From a beta proteobacterium L13 (GTDB lineage: Bacteria; Pseudomonadota; Gammaproteobacteria; Burkholderiales; Chromobacteriaceae): DNA of 64,000 bases. Below are positions 47,432-57,637 of the stretch, piece after piece. Each line of letters begins with the position of its first letter. The first letter of the stretch is position 1. The notes below the pieces were generated by a model, which searched no databases, was not told the origin of the DNA, and was given only the letters and a program-made list of their open reading frames with translations. The position numbers and the translations under genes are program-made. Where the stretch lies: contig AMYZ01000013.1 of assembly GCA_000335715.1 (NCBI GenBank), forward strand, positions 61,673 through 125,672, written 5' to 3'.

Positions 47432-49453
47432 GTGCCTAACATCATCAAGAGTGCAGTACTGACCTTGCCGCTGGCCCTGGCGCTGAGCGGCTGTCTGAAT
47501 CATGGCAGCAGCGGGGACGAAGAGCCCAATCTGCAAGGGCGCTTTTTGCTGGGTACCACCGCCAAGGCGGTACAGGACAGCTGCGACCAGGCATTGAAGA
47601 GTGCGGCCAACCAGTTGGCAGCCATCCGGGCCATCCCGCTGGCCACAGCCGACAAGGCCGGTTTGCTGGTGCGCTGGAACGAAGTGAACCAGTTGCTGGA
47701 TAGCACCAGCGGTACTGCCGACCTGCAGGCCAATACCGATACCCGCCAGGACCTGCGCGACGCCGCCTTGGCGTGTACCGAAAAAGTGTCCAGCCAGTAC
47801 ACCGACATGTACCAGGACGAGGCGCTGTATCAGCGCATGAATGCCGTGCTGCCGGCCGACGAGCTGGATACGCTGGCCAAGCGCGACATCCTGAAAGGCT
47901 TCGAAAGCTCGGGCATTAGCCTGGATGCCGCCAAGCGCGCGCAGTTCAAGCAGCTGTCGGATGACATGACCACGCTGGCCAACGAGTTCAACGCCAATGT
48001 GGCCAACGACGGCAAGATCATCGTTACCCTCAGCCCGGCTGAGACTGCCGGTATCGATGCGGCTTTCCTGGCGACCATCCCCAAAGATACGGCCGGCAAC
48101 TACCCGTTCAAGCTGAACTACCCCAACCGCGACAACATCATGGGTTACGCCAGCAATGAAGAAGCGCGGCGCAAGTTCTACGTGGCCTTCATGCAGCGTG
48201 GCGGCAATCGCAACATCACCATCCTGGACGAGCTGTCCAAGAAGCGTCGCCAGCAAGCACAGCTGCTGGGCAAGGAAAGCTTTGCCGCCTGGACGCTGGA
48301 AGACCGCATGGCCGGCACGCCCAAGGCCGTGGATGACTTCCTGGCCAGCGTAGGCAGCAAGGTAGACGCGCTGGAGAAAAAGGAAATTGCCGACCTGACC
48401 ACACTGAAGCGCAGCGATACGGCCAACCCGGCAGCCAAGCTGGAGCGCTGGGACGTGACCTACTACCAGACCAAGGTGAAGAAGCAGAACTACGCGCTGG
48501 ACCAGGGCGAAGTGCGCAAGCAGTTCCCCACCCAGGGTTCGGTAGACTGGCTGCTGCTGGTGTCCAGCCGCCTGTACGGTCTCACGTTCAAGGCCAACGC
48601 CAAACTGCCGGTATGGCACCCGGAAGTGAAGGCTTACGATGTGTACGAAGCCGACGGCAAGACCTATATCGGCAGCTTCTACATGGACCTGTTCCCACGT
48701 GACGACAAGTACGGTCATGCCGCCGCCTGGGGTGTGCGCGGTGTCAGCACCCAGCTGGATGCCAAGCCGGTTAGCGTGCTGGTGACCAACTTCGACAAGG
48801 GTGGCCTCAGCTCCGACGAGCTGGAAACGCTGTTCCACGAATTCGGCCACGTACTGCACGGCGTGCTGTCCAAAACCCGTTACAGCTTCCACGCCGGTAC
48901 CAATGTGAAGCGCGACTTTGTGGAAGCGCCGTCGCAGATGTTCGAAGAGTGGACGCGCCGCCCGGAGGTAACCCGCCTGCTCACCGAAGCCTGCGCCAGC
49001 TGCAAACCGGTAGACGCCGCGCTGATCGCCAAGATCAAGGCGGCCAACAACTACGGCGCCGGCATCCAGTACGCCCGCCAGCGCCTGTACGCCAGCTACG
49101 ATATGTCGCTGGTGGGCAAGGACTACCAGGCACCGCTGGCCTCGTGGCAAGCGCTGGAAGGCGCCACCCCGCTGGGCTACGTGCCCGCCACGCTGTTCCC
49201 GGCCGGCTTTGGCCACCTGGCAGGCGGCTATGCGGCCGGCTACTACGGCTATATGTGGTCGGAAGTGATGGCGCTGGACATGCAGTCGGCCTACGGCAGC
49301 AACTTCATGGACCCGAAAGTGGGCGCCAAGTACCGCAGCCTGATTCTGGAAAAAGGCGGCGAGGTGAACCCGATGACACTGGTAACCCAGTTCCTCGGCC
49401 GCGCGCCCAACAGCGACGCCTTCTTTGCCCAGATTACCGGCACCCGCCAGTAA
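47432..49453 (+). CDS. M3-family metallopeptidase (oligopeptidase), lipoprotein
   Basis: Zinc peptidase of the thimet-oligopeptidase family with 673 residues. The start is GTG at 47432, chosen because AGGAG lies seven bases before it and because the product then opens with a lipoprotein signal: VPNIIKSAVLTLPLALALSGC, with the lipidated Cys near residue 21. The start at 47342 would bury this signal. The zinc site HEFGH is at residues 469-473 (48836-48850), followed by the downstream Glu region DFVEAPSQMFEEW. M3 oligopeptidases are mostly cytoplasmic, so this one is an envelope version that would cut short peptides. Confidence 0.92.
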   Translation: MPNIIKSAVLTLPLALALSGCLNHGSSGDEEPNLQGRFLLGTTAKAVQDSCDQALKSAANQLAAIRAIPLATADKAGLLVRWNEVNQLLDSTSGTADLQANTDTRQDLRDAALACTEKVSSQYTDMYQDEALYQRMNAVLPADELDTLAKRDILKGFESSGISLDAAKRAQFKQLSDDMTTLANEFNANVANDGKIIVTLSPAETAGIDAAFLATIPKDTAGNYPFKLNYPNRDNIMGYASNEEARRKFYVAFMQRGGNRNITILDELSKKRRQQAQLLGKESFAAWTLEDRMAGTPKAVDDFLASVGSKVDALEKKEIADLTTLKRSDTANPAAKLERWDVTYYQTKVKKQNYALDQGEVRKQFPTQGSVDWLLLVSSRLYGLTFKANAKLPVWHPEVKAYDVYEADGKTYIGSFYMDLFPRDDKYGHAAAWGVRGVSTQLDAKPVSVLVTNFDKGGLSSDELETLFHEFGHVLHGVLSKTRYSFHAGTNVKRDFVEAPSQMFEEWTRRPEVTRLLTEACASCKPVDAALIAKIKAANNYGAGIQYARQRLYASYDMSLVGKDYQAPLASWQALEGATPLGYVPATLFPAGFGHLAGGYAAGYYGYMWSEVMALDMQSAYGSNFMDPKVGAKYRSLILEKGGEVNPMTLVTQFLGRAPNSDAFFAQITGTRQ

Positions 49454-49511
49454 TACCGGCGCCGGTGGCCTGGCGGCCTTGGCCGCTGCCTGCTGGCTAC
49501 CTGCAAAATCC

Positions 49512-49533
49512 ACCCCGCCCTGGCGGGGTTTTT
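49512..49533 (+). terminator. Terminator after the M3 peptidase gene
   Basis: ACCCCGCC and GGCGGGGT pair around a two-base centre and end in TTTTT. A window-repeat copy (49550) follows. Confidence 0.82.
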
Positions 49534-49559
49534 CATTGCCTGCAGCCAGGGTTGGCCGC

Positions 49560-49592
49560 AAAAAAAAGACCAGCCGGGTCCAGGGGCTGGTC
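49560..49592 (-). terminator. Terminator after fruA
   Basis: On the minus strand GACCAGCC and GGCTGGTC pair around a 9-base loop and are followed by eight T. The T run directly abuts the repeat copy at 49550-49560. Confidence 0.85.
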
Positions 49593-49632
49593 GCAAAATC
49601 CTGGCAGATCCAGGGAGAGAAAACGTCAAGGC

Positions 49633-51348
49633 TTAGTTGGCCGGTTTTTTTACCAGGCCCAGTGCCACGGCGGTCAGTGCGGTGCCGGCGGCCAAGGCCA
49701 CCAGGTACATGCCCAGGTTGGTCACCGCATTGGGGATGGGCAGCACGAACACGCCACCGTGCGGCACGCGCAGCTCGCAACCGGCGGCCATCGAGATGGC
49801 ACCGGCCAGCGCCGAGCCGGCTACCAGCGCCGGGATCACGCGCAGCGGGTCTTTGGCGGCAAACGGGATGGCGCCTTCGGTAATGAAGGAAATACCCAGC
49901 ACGCCGGCCGCTTTGGCGCCTTCGCGCTCGTCGGCGCTAAAGCGGTTCTTGAACAGCAGTGCGGCCAGCGCAATGCCCAGCGGCGGGGTCATGCCGGCGG
50001 CCATCACGGCGGCCATCGGCGCGTACACCTGGCTGGCCAGCAGGCCGGTGGCGAAGGTGTAGGCGGCCTTGTTGATCGGGCCACCCATATCGAAGGCCAT
50101 CATGCCGCCCAGGATCATGCCCAGTGCCAGCGCGCTGGAGCCCTGCAGGCCTTTGAGCCAGTCGGTTACCGCGCCCAGTGCGGCAGCCACCGGCTGGCCC
50201 AGCACGTAGTACATCAGCAGGCCGACGATGGTGGTACCCAGCAGCGGCAGGATCAGCACCGGCTTCAGGCCGTCAAAATTGCGACCCAGCTGGATTTTCT
50301 CGTTCAGGTACTTCACCGCGTAACCGGCAATGAAGCCCGCCACGATGCCACCCAGAAAGCCGGAGCCGATGGAGCCGGCGATCATGCCGCCGGCCATGCC
50401 GGGCGCAATGCCGGGGCGGTCGGCGATGGAGTAGGCGATGTAGCCGGCCAGTACCGGCACCATCAGCGCAAACGAGGCCTTGGCGCCGATATTGAACAGC
50501 GTCCAGCCCAGCGTGCCCTTGAAGGCGTCTTCGTACACATAAATGCCGCCCAGCGCAAAGCCCAGCGCAATCAGCAGGCCGCCGGTTACCACGAACGGCA
50601 GCATGAAGGACACGCCGGTCATCAGGTGTTTGTAGGCTGCGCTGCGTTCGCTGTTCTTGCTGTCAGGGTTGGCCGCAGCCTGGGGCTGGGCGTCGCCGCT
50701 GGCTTGGTGCGGGCGGGCTTCCGTCTGTGCGCGTTTTACCAGCGCGATGCCGTCGTTGATGGCGGCCTTGGTGCCGCTGCTGTACAGGCGTTTGCCGCTG
50801 AAGCGGTCCAGGTTGACCTGGGTGTCGGCGGCGATGATCACCAGGTCGGCGGCGGCGATGTCGGCCGCACTCAGGGTGTTTTGCGAGCCGACCGAACCCT
50901 GGGTTTCTACTTTGATGTCGTGACCCAGGTTGGCCGCAGCCTGGCTCAGGCCTTCGGCGGCCATAAAGGTGTGGGCAATGCCGGTGGGGCAAGAGGTAAT
51001 GGCCACGATGCGCAGCTTGCCGCTAGCGGCGGGGGCGGCAGCCGGGCTTGCGCCCAGTGCGGCGGCAATCACGCCGCCAGCATTGGCCAGCACGGCGTCC
51101 AGGTTGGCCGCATGGCTGGCGCGGCCGTGCAGGCGGCCGGTGTCGGCATCGCCTTCGGCAATCACGATAACCGCATCAGCCGCTGCCAGCTGGGCGTCAT
51201 CCAGGCGGCCCTGCACGCTTTGTGCGTGGCGGATTTCGATAGCGATCTGGTGGCCGGCTTGCTGCGCGGCCTTGCGCAGCGCCTCGGCAGCCAGCTGCCC
51301 CTGCGCCAGCCGTTGCGGGCAGGCAATGATGGCCAGTACGTTTGACAT
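49633..51348 (-). CDS. fruA: Fructose PTS permease, IIB'BC components
   Basis: Inner-membrane fructose permease that imports and phosphorylates fructose to fructose-1-phosphate. It has 571 residues; GAGGAGA precedes the ATG. The order is: an N-terminal IIB'-like domain (1-95), a IIB domain with the phospho-Cys in [15 protein letters not shown] near residue 118, a linker rich in Ala and Pro (205-225), and a IIC domain (about 230-570) with some nine hydrophobic segments. It is the last gene of fruB-fruK-fruA. Three window-repeat copies (50667, 50928, 51102) lie in it. Confidence 0.96.
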   Translation of the reverse strand: MSNVLAIIACPQRLAQGQLAAEALRKAAQQAGHQIAIEIRHAQSVQGRLDDAQLAAADAVIVIAEGDADTGRLHGRASHAANLDAVLANAGGVIAAALGASPAAAPAASGKLRIVAITSCPTGIAHTFMAAEGLSQAAANLGHDIKVETQGSVGSQNTLSAADIAAADLVIIAADTQVNLDRFSGKRLYSSGTKAAINDGIALVKRAQTEARPHQASGDAQPQAAANPDSKNSERSAAYKHLMTGVSFMLPFVVTGGLLIALGFALGGIYVYEDAFKGTLGWTLFNIGAKASFALMVPVLAGYIAYSIADRPGIAPGMAGGMIAGSIGSGFLGGIVAGFIAGYAVKYLNEKIQLGRNFDGLKPVLILPLLGTTIVGLLMYYVLGQPVAAALGAVTDWLKGLQGSSALALGMILGGMMAFDMGGPINKAAYTFATGLLASQVYAPMAAVMAAGMTPPLGIALAALLFKNRFSADEREGAKAAGVLGISFITEGAIPFAAKDPLRVIPALVAGSALAGAISMAAGCELRVPHGGVFVLPIPNAVTNLGMYLVALAAGTALTAVALGLVKKPAN

Positions 51349-51421
51349 GGTGAATCTCCTCTATGTGCCGCTGTGCGGGCTTTTTTGGTCGTGCATCCGG
51401 TGCCGCTGCGCGGCGCTGTTG

Positions 51422-52396
51422 TTATGGGGTCAGGGGCTTTACCTGAATGCGTGCTTGCAGGCGCATTACCTCTGCGGTATCCGGCAGGTGCGGGCCGATA
51501 TGCGCCAGCTTGGCGGCGGCAAAGGCCATGCCCAGGCGCAGCACTTCCGGCCACGCCGGTGTCTGGCCGGGGGCAGTGGCGTGCAAGGCGGCCACCAGCC
51601 CGGCTACCAGCGCATCGCCAGCGCCAACGGTGCTTTTCAGGCTGTCCAGTTTTAGCGGCTCGGCCTGCCAGCAGCCCTGTTCGCAGCACAGCAGCGCGCC
51701 GGCGCTGCCCAGCGACACCGCCACCACGGCGATGCCGCGTGCCTGCAGCGTGCGGGCAGCTTGTGCTACGGCCGCCACGTCGGGCAGGGCGTGGCCCAGG
51801 TATTGTTCCAGCTCGTGCTGGTTTGGCTTGATCAGCCACGGCAGCGCGTCCGGTGGCAGCGCCAGCGCCTGTTGCAGCGCCGGGCCGCTGGTGTCCAGCA
51901 CCACGCGCGCGCCCAGTGCCTTCAGCTGGCGGGTGTACTGTGCCCAGCAGCCGTCGTCCACACCGGCGGGCAGGCTGCCGGCCAGTACTGCCAGGCTGTT
52001 TTGTTCTATGTGCTCATCCAGCAGCAGCTGCAGCTTGGCCAGCGCACCGGTGCTGGGCTGGATGCCCGGCAGATTGATGTCGGTGGTGTCCAGCGTGCTG
52101 GCGTCCACCAGCTTGATATTGGTGCGCGTGCTGCCGCCCACGCGGATAAAGGCGTCGCGGATGCCCTTGTCGGCAAACAGGTCTTCGAACGGCGTGGTGT
52201 TGTCGCGGCCCAGCAGGCCGCTGGCCACCACCGGCACGCCCCAGTCGGCCAGGCAGCTGGCCACGTTCACACCTTTGCCACCAGCGTTGATGTGCACCTC
52301 GCTGGCCAGGTTGACGGCTCCGGTGCGCAGCAGCGGCACGGTAACGGTCTGGTCCAGCGCCGGGTTCAGCGTCAGGGTGATGACGGGCTGGCTCAT
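51422..52396 (-). CDS. fruK: 1-phosphofructokinase
   Basis: PfkB-family kinase that turns fructose-1-phosphate into fructose-1,6-bisphosphate. It has 324 residues. Motifs: TLNPALDQTV at the start, GGKGVNVASCLADWG near residue 37, and the catalytic end KSTVGAGDALVAGLVA with the general-base Asp near residue 254. Its ATG overlaps the fruB stop (ATGA), so the two are translationally coupled, and fruA follows after 73 bp. Confidence 0.96.
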   Translation of the reverse strand: MSQPVITLTLNPALDQTVTVPLLRTGAVNLASEVHINAGGKGVNVASCLADWGVPVVASGLLGRDNTTPFEDLFADKGIRDAFIRVGGSTRTNIKLVDASTLDTTDINLPGIQPSTGALAKLQLLLDEHIEQNSLAVLAGSLPAGVDDGCWAQYTRQLKALGARVVLDTSGPALQQALALPPDALPWLIKPNQHELEQYLGHALPDVAAVAQAARTLQARGIAVVAVSLGSAGALLCCEQGCWQAEPLKLDSLKSTVGAGDALVAGLVAALHATAPGQTPAWPEVLRLGMAFAAAKLAHIGPHLPDTAEVMRLQARIQVKPLTP

Positions 52397-54894
52397 GCCT
52401 GCACCCCTTGCAGCGCACGTACTTCGGCGGCGCTGTCGCAGCCCAGCGCCGCCTGGGCCAGCGCTTGCAGTGCGGCCAGGTCGGCAGCGCGGATGCTGGC
52501 TTTGGCGGCCGGGATGTCACGCGGGCTCATCGACAGCTCGGACACGCCCAGGCCGGTGAGGATGGCGGCGCCCAGCGGGTCGCCGGCCATGCCGCCGCAC
52601 ACGCCTACCCAGCGGCCGTGGGCGCGGGCGCCGGCCACGGTTTGCGCGATCAGGCGCAGTACTGCCGGGTGCAGGCTGTCGGCTTCGGCGGCCAGCTCCG
52701 GGTGCTGGCGGTCGATGGCCAGTACGTATTGGGTGAGGTCGTTAGTGCCCACCGAGAAGAAGTCCACGTGCTCGGCCAGACGGTCGGCCATGGTGGCGGC
52801 GGCTGGCACTTCCACCATGATGCCCAGCGGCACTACCGGCGCGTTCAGCTCGGCGCGAACCTGCTCGCACTGGGCGCGTAGCAGTTTCACTTCGGCCAGC
52901 GTGCTCACCATCGGGAACATGATGGACAGCGGGCCGTGGGCCGCGGCGCGGTACAGCGCGCGCAGCTGCGGCAGCATCAGGTCCGGGCGGCGCAGCAGCA
53001 GGCGCACGCCGCGCACGCCGAGGAAGGGGTTTTCTTCGTGCGGCAGGTTCAGGTAGGGCACCTGCTTGTCGCCGCCGATATCCAGCGTGCGGATCACCAG
53101 CGGGCGGCCGTCCAGTGCGGCCAACATGGCGCGGTAGGTCTGGTATTGCTCTTCCTCGTCCGGCGCGCTGTCGCGCTCCAGGAACAGGAACTCGGTACGC
53201 ATCAGGCCCACGCCTTCGGCGCCGGCTTGCAGCGCGGCGGCCACTTGTTCCGGGCGGTTGACGTTGGCCGCCACCTCCACCTGCTGGCCGTCACGGGTGC
53301 GGGCGGGCTGCTGTGCCTCGCGCGTGGCCTGCAGCAGCTTGTCGTGCTGGGCCTGTTGCCACTGGCGGGCGCTGGCCAGGTCGTCGTCGCCGGCGTTCAG
53401 GTACACGGTGCCGCTGTCGCCGTCGACGATCAGCGTGGTGCCGTCCTGAATATCCAGCACCGCGCTGCCGGCGGCTACCACGGCGGGCAGGTCCAGTGTG
53501 CGGGCCAGAATGGCGGTGTGCGAGGTCGGGCCGCCCTGGGCGGTAATCAGCGCCAGCGTTTGTTTGGGGTTCAGCGTGGCGGTGTCGGACGGTGCCAGGT
53601 CGGCGGCGATCAGCACTTCGTTGTCGCGCTGCGCGCCTTTGCCGGCGTCCAGCGCCAGGTCCGGTGCCAGCTTGGCCAACACGCGGCGGCCAGCGTCGCG
53701 CAGGTCGGCGGCACGGGCGGCCAGCAGCGGGTTGCCCAGCGCGGCCAGGCGGTCGGCCAGGCGCTGTACCGCTTCGTGCCAGGCCCAGGCCACGCCGTGG
53801 CCTTCTACCATCAGCTGGCAGGTGAGGGTGATGAGGTCGGTGTCGGACAGCAGCTCGGCCTGCGCCAGGAAGATGCCGCCTTCGGTCTTGCCCAGGCGGC
53901 GGGTGGTGTCGTCGGCCAGGGCTTGCAGCTCGCTGCGGGTGGTGGTGAGGGCGGTTTCCAGCAGATCGCCGTCGTAGCCCAGCGTGGCGGGTACGTCCGG
54001 CACCACAATCTGTTGCGCTTTCAGCACGCGTGCCTGGCCAATCACCAGGCCGGGGCTGGCGGTAATGCCGCGCAGCGCCAGCAGCTTGCCGGACGGCTGC
54101 CACTGCTGGCGGCTGGCCTTGGCGGCGGCTTTGGCCGCGGCCTGGGCGTCGGCCACTTCTTGCGCGGTGAGCTGGTTGGCGATAGCCAGCATCGCCTGTA
54201 GTGCAGCGTCGGCGTCCGGGCCGTCGGTGGACAGCTGCAGCGTGTGGCCGTGCTCGGCGCCCAGCTGCAGCAGGCTGATCATGTTTTTGGCGTCGGCCAC
54301 GTCGTTGCCGTTGCGTACCTGCACGGTGGCGGCAAAGCGGCGTGCTTGCTCGCTCCAGGCGCGTGCCGGGCGGGCGTGCAGGCCGTTGGGGTAGTTCAGC
54401 TGCCAGCTGGCGCTGTGGGCCAGGTCGGTGGCCGGGGCCGCAGGGGCGGCTGGCGCAGCGGCGCTGTCGTCCAGCGCGGCGATCAGGTCTTGCGGGTTGT
54501 TGGTGGCAAACAGCTGGGCCAGGCGGCTTTCGTCCTGCAGCAGGCGGGTGAGGCGGCGCAGCAGGGCGATGTGTTCGTCGGACTGGGCGGCAATGGCAAT
54601 CACCAGGTGCACGCGCTGGCCCGGGTTCCACTCCACGCCTTCCGGCACTTGCAGGATGGCAATGCCGGTTTCGCGGATCAGGTGGCGGTCTTCGATCATG
54701 CCGTGCGGAATGGCAACGCCGTGGCCGAGGAAAGTATTGGCAACGGTTTCGCGACGCAGCAGGCTGTCGATATAGGCCGGGTCGATACGGCCTGTCTTGG
54801 CCAGCAATTGGCCTGCAGCCTTGATTGCACTGGTTTTTTCTTGTGCCTGGGCGCCAAGTTGAACCAGCTCTGCGCGGATGATCTGAGTGGACAT
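52393..54894 (-). CDS. fruB: Fructose PTS multiphosphoryl protein IIA-HPr-EI
   Basis: Soluble energy-coupling protein that passes phosphate from PEP to FruA. It has 833 residues from ATG 54894 (MSTQIIRAELVQLG). IIA domain about 1-150 with the phospho-His in HGVAIPHGM; HPr domain about 165-255 with NGLHARPA; enzyme I about 280-833 with GGPTSHTAILAR (phospho-His), GLMRTEFLFLER and VGTNDLTQYVLAIDR. Because enzyme I is fused on, the fructose system needs no general PTS enzymes, as known in Pseudomonas and Rhodobacter. It is the first gene of the operon, under FruR. Confidence 0.96.
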   Translation of the reverse strand: MSTQIIRAELVQLGAQAQEKTSAIKAAGQLLAKTGRIDPAYIDSLLRRETVANTFLGHGVAIPHGMIEDRHLIRETGIAILQVPEGVEWNPGQRVHLVIAIAAQSDEHIALLRRLTRLLQDESRLAQLFATNNPQDLIAALDDSAAAPAAPAAPATDLAHSASWQLNYPNGLHARPARAWSEQARRFAATVQVRNGNDVADAKNMISLLQLGAEHGHTLQLSTDGPDADAALQAMLAIANQLTAQEVADAQAAAKAAAKASRQQWQPSGKLLALRGITASPGLVIGQARVLKAQQIVVPDVPATLGYDGDLLETALTTTRSELQALADDTTRRLGKTEGGIFLAQAELLSDTDLITLTCQLMVEGHGVAWAWHEAVQRLADRLAALGNPLLAARAADLRDAGRRVLAKLAPDLALDAGKGAQRDNEVLIAADLAPSDTATLNPKQTLALITAQGGPTSHTAILARTLDLPAVVAAGSAVLDIQDGTTLIVDGDSGTVYLNAGDDDLASARQWQQAQHDKLLQATREAQQPARTRDGQQVEVAANVNRPEQVAAALQAGAEGVGLMRTEFLFLERDSAPDEEEQYQTYRAMLAALDGRPLVIRTLDIGGDKQVPYLNLPHEENPFLGVRGVRLLLRRPDLMLPQLRALYRAAAHGPLSIMFPMVSTLAEVKLLRAQCEQVRAELNAPVVPLGIMVEVPAAATMADRLAEHVDFFSVGTNDLTQYVLAIDRQHPELAAEADSLHPAVLRLIAQTVAGARAHGRWVGVCGGMAGDPLGAAILTGLGVSELSMSPRDIPAAKASIRAADLAALQALAQAALGCDSAAEVRALQGVQA

Positions 54895-54937
54895 GGGGTG
54901 CTGTCTCCGGATTATTTGTGTATTGCTGTGTGGTGCA

Positions 54938-54953
54938 ATTGAAATCGATCCCA
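54938..54953. promoter_or_regulatory. Predicted FruR operator before fruB
   Basis: TTGAAATCGATCCCAA contains TGAAATCGAT (54940-54949), close to the LacI-family palindrome TGAAATCGATTTCA. It is 45 bp before the fruB start. The same ten bases recur at 55031. Confidence 0.6.
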
Positions 54954-55030
54954 ATTTTTGTGTCAATATTTGTGTCAGCTTTGGTGGTACCATTTCACCA
55001 CAACGTTGCGCCAGCCCAAGGTTGGCCGCA

Positions 55031-55044
55031 TGAAATCGATTCCG
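55031..55044. promoter_or_regulatory. Predicted FruR operator at the fruR start
   Basis: TGAAATCGATTCCG repeats the fruB operator core, directly after a window-repeat copy (55020-55030) and touching the fruR ribosome-binding site. It suggests autoregulation. Confidence 0.55.
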
Positions 55045-55054
55045 GAGCATGCAA

Positions 55055-56038
55055 GTGGCAAAGATCAAGGATGTGGCAGAAGCGGCGGGGGTGTCTCCGT
55101 CCACCGTTTCGCGGGTGCTGTGTAACGGCCCGGTCAGCGACAAGGTACGCAAGCGCGTGGAAGAAGCGATGCGGCAGCTGGATTACCGGCCCAATCTGGC
55201 GGCGCGGCGCCTGCGCTCGCAACACACCGATACCATCGGCCTGATCGTGTCGGACATCCGCAACCCGTTCTTTACCGCCGTCAGCCGCGCGGTGGAGGAC
55301 GAGGCCTACCGCAACGGCATGCGGGTGATCCTGTGCAATACCGACGAGAACCCCGACAAAGAGGCGATGTACCTGCGCCTGATGCAGGAAGAACGCGTGA
55401 CCGGCGTGATCTTTGCCCCCACGCGCCAGACCGTGGCCAACCTGGACCCGGCGGCGCTGGGTTTTCCGGTGGTAATGATCGACCGTGCCAGCCGTGATGT
55501 GACCACCGATGCGGTGGTGCTGGACAACCGCCGTGCGGCGGCCGCGCTGGTGGAGCACCTGCTGGCGCAGGGTTACCGCGACATCGCCGGTGTGTTCGGC
55601 AATACCAGTAGCACCGGCATGGAGCGCCACGCCGGTTTTGCCGAGGCCATGCAGCAAGCCGGCCTGCCGGCGCCGGCGCAGTTTGTGGCGCCCAGTGTAG
55701 AGGCGGCAGAGCAGGCTGTGCTGGCCATGTTGGCCGCAGAACAGCGCCCGCGGGCACTGGTGGTGAGTAATGGCGTGCTGATGCTGGGCGCGGTGCGGGC
55801 GCTGAAATCAGCCGGCCTGCACTGGCCGCAAGATGTGGCGCTGGCCGGTTTTGACAATGATGTGTGGACCGAGCTGCTGGGCGACGGCCTTACCGTGATC
55901 GAGCAGCCGGTAGGCGAAATCGGCCGCGCCGCCATGGCCATGCTGCTGGAGCGGCTGGATGACGCCGAGCGCAGCCCGCGCATCGTGGTGCTGCAAGGCA
56001 AGCTGCTGGCACGCGGCAGCAGCGCCCCGGTGGCTTGA
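55055..56038 (+). CDS. fruR: LacI-family fructose operon regulator (FruR/Cra-like)
   Basis: Transcription factor divergent from fruBKA and expected to repress it until fructose-1-phosphate binds. The start is taken as GTG 55055 (VAKIKDVAEAAG), with GGAG seven bases before it; the ATG at 55049 lies only one base after GGAG, so it is less likely. 327 residues. The helix-turn-helix IKDVAEAAGVSPSTVSRVL and hinge YRPNLAARRLRSQ are followed by the periplasmic-binding-protein-like domain (IGLIVSDIRNPFFT, ALAGFDNDVWTELL). Confidence 0.92.
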   Translation: MAKIKDVAEAAGVSPSTVSRVLCNGPVSDKVRKRVEEAMRQLDYRPNLAARRLRSQHTDTIGLIVSDIRNPFFTAVSRAVEDEAYRNGMRVILCNTDENPDKEAMYLRLMQEERVTGVIFAPTRQTVANLDPAALGFPVVMIDRASRDVTTDAVVLDNRRAAAALVEHLLAQGYRDIAGVFGNTSSTGMERHAGFAEAMQQAGLPAPAQFVAPSVEAAEQAVLAMLAAEQRPRALVVSNGVLMLGAVRALKSAGLHWPQDVALAGFDNDVWTELLGDGLTVIEQPVGEIGRAAMAMLLERLDDAERSPRIVVLQGKLLARGSSAPVA

Positions 56039-56054
56039 TGCCTTACCTTAAAAA

Positions 56055-56092
56055 AACAACACCCCGCAGTGCATCGGCAGGCGGGGTGTTTT
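56055..56092. terminator. Bidirectional terminator between fruR and the tetR-type gene
   Basis: AACACCCCGC and GCGGGGTGTT pair around a 12-base loop, with A and T runs on the two sides. Confidence 0.82.
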
Positions 56093-56108
56093 GCATGGTG
56101 GTAGGCGC

Positions 56109-56759
56109 TCAGTCTGCAGTGTGGTGTCGGGCAACCAGCTGGCGGAAGGCGGGCAGGAAGTCATCCTGCACATAAGGCTTGAGCAGGGCCAGTACCTGGC
56201 GTACACCACGGTGGCTGGATGCCTCGTTGATGGGGGCTTTCGGGCGCGCGGTCTGTTCGAAAGCAAACCAGAACTTCACCACCAGCCAGATATTCACCGA
56301 TACCGGCTCGATATCTTCCAAATCCATCTTGAGCAGGCCCAGCCGGATAAATTCGCGGAAGTGGCCTTCCAGAATGGTTTGCAGCTCGCCGTTCACAAAC
56401 TGGTGGTAGTCGGCCTGTAGCTGCGGGTTGCGCGCCATCAGGCCGGGCAGGTCGTAGAACATGAAGCGGAACTGCCACATGGCCTCGAATGCGGTTTCCA
56501 GGTAGTTCACCAGGTCGGCCACGTCCATCTGGCGGTCTGACGGCACGGCCAGGCGTTCGCTGATGAAGCGCCGGTAGCTCAGGAAAATCTGGTGCACGAT
56601 CTCTTCCTTGTTGCGGAAGTGATAGTACAGGTTGCCCGGGCTGATCCCCAGATGCGCCGCGATATGGTTGGTGGTGATATTGCGTTCACCGTGCTCGTTG
56701 AACAGCTTCAGGCTGTCCTGCACGATGCGGTCGTAGGTTTTGATCCGGGTCTTGGGCAT
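56109..56759 (-). CDS. TetR/AcrR-family regulator
   Basis: 216-residue DNA-binding repressor type. The N-terminal helix-turn-helix (about 10-55) reads IVQDSLKLFNEHGERNITTNHIA and HLGISPGNLYYHFRNKEEI; the C-terminal ligand part is unassigned (MWQFRFMFYDLPGLMARNP). It lies three bases after mscS, the last gene of prfC-mscS-tetR. No obvious target apart from its own operon. Confidence 0.9.
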   Translation of the reverse strand: MPKTRIKTYDRIVQDSLKLFNEHGERNITTNHIAAHLGISPGNLYYHFRNKEEIVHQIFLSYRRFISERLAVPSDRQMDVADLVNYLETAFEAMWQFRFMFYDLPGLMARNPQLQADYHQFVNGELQTILEGHFREFIRLGLLKMDLEDIEPVSVNIWLVVKFWFAFEQTARPKAPINEASSHRGVRQVLALLKPYVQDDFLPAFRQLVARHHTAD

Positions 56760-56762
56760 GGT

Positions 56763-57637
56763 TTAGTCTGCGTCGGCAATATTGTTATCAGTATGTTCCG
56801 GAAAGCAGGCAAACATGAAGCGGCGCAGGATGGCCTGCTCGGCACGCTGGCGTTCGCGCTGCGGTACGGCGATGCGCACAATCAGGCGGTATTCTTTTTC
56901 AGATGCAGGTTGCAGGGCAATGCGTGGCTCTACCGATGGCGTATCCATCATCAGTTTGTGCTCCAGCATGGCCATATGGTGGCGCGCATCGGCCAGCCAG
57001 GGGGCGCATACATCGCTGGCAATGTCCTGCAGCTGGCGCTCGGCCATGGCCGGTGCGATGCGGTAGGGCAGCGGGATGGTGATGATGTGCATCACGTACT
57101 CGCCGGTAAAGTTCTCGCGCACCACCGGGTGGGTCAGCAGCAGGCTGTTGGGGAAGCTGGCCGATTTGCCGGTAAGCTGGTGCGAGTCGTGACGCGGGCC
57201 GATCTCGATAATGGTGGTGCTGAGCATGGTGATGTCCTGCACCCGCCCGCGCATGCCTTGCAGCTCGATAATGTCGCCCAGCTCGTAGCTGTTGGAGATG
57301 GAGCGCACCAGGCCGCCGCCCAGGCACATCAGCAGCTCTTTGGTGGCCACCACCAGTGCGGCGGCAAACGCCACCATGGACAGCGCGATGGTTTGCAGCT
57401 CGCGCGCCCAGATAATCACGAAGCCCGCCAGGCCGATAATGATCATGGCGTTACGCACATTGATCGCCCAGCGCCGGCGGGTGTCTACCGGCACCTGCGG
57501 GTTGGCCGCAATGGCACGCACGATGCTGGTGTGTACCAGCAGCAATACCAGCACCAGTACGGTGGAGCGCAGCAAGTCGGCGCCGTAATCGTGCAGGATG
57601 GGTGCGAGCCAGGCGGGCATGGGCAGGGTTACCGGCA

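Noticed and set aside
47345..49780. 811-residue open frame on the minus strand
   Set aside because: It is the antisense shadow of the M3 peptidase gene, which has a zinc motif, lipoprotein signal and ribosome-binding site; GC-rich DNA often leaves such frames open.
52936..54201. Long plus-strand frames opposite fruB
   Set aside because: They are low-complexity shadows rich in Gln, Gly and Arg; the minus-strand FruB has all three PTS domains with active-site histidines.
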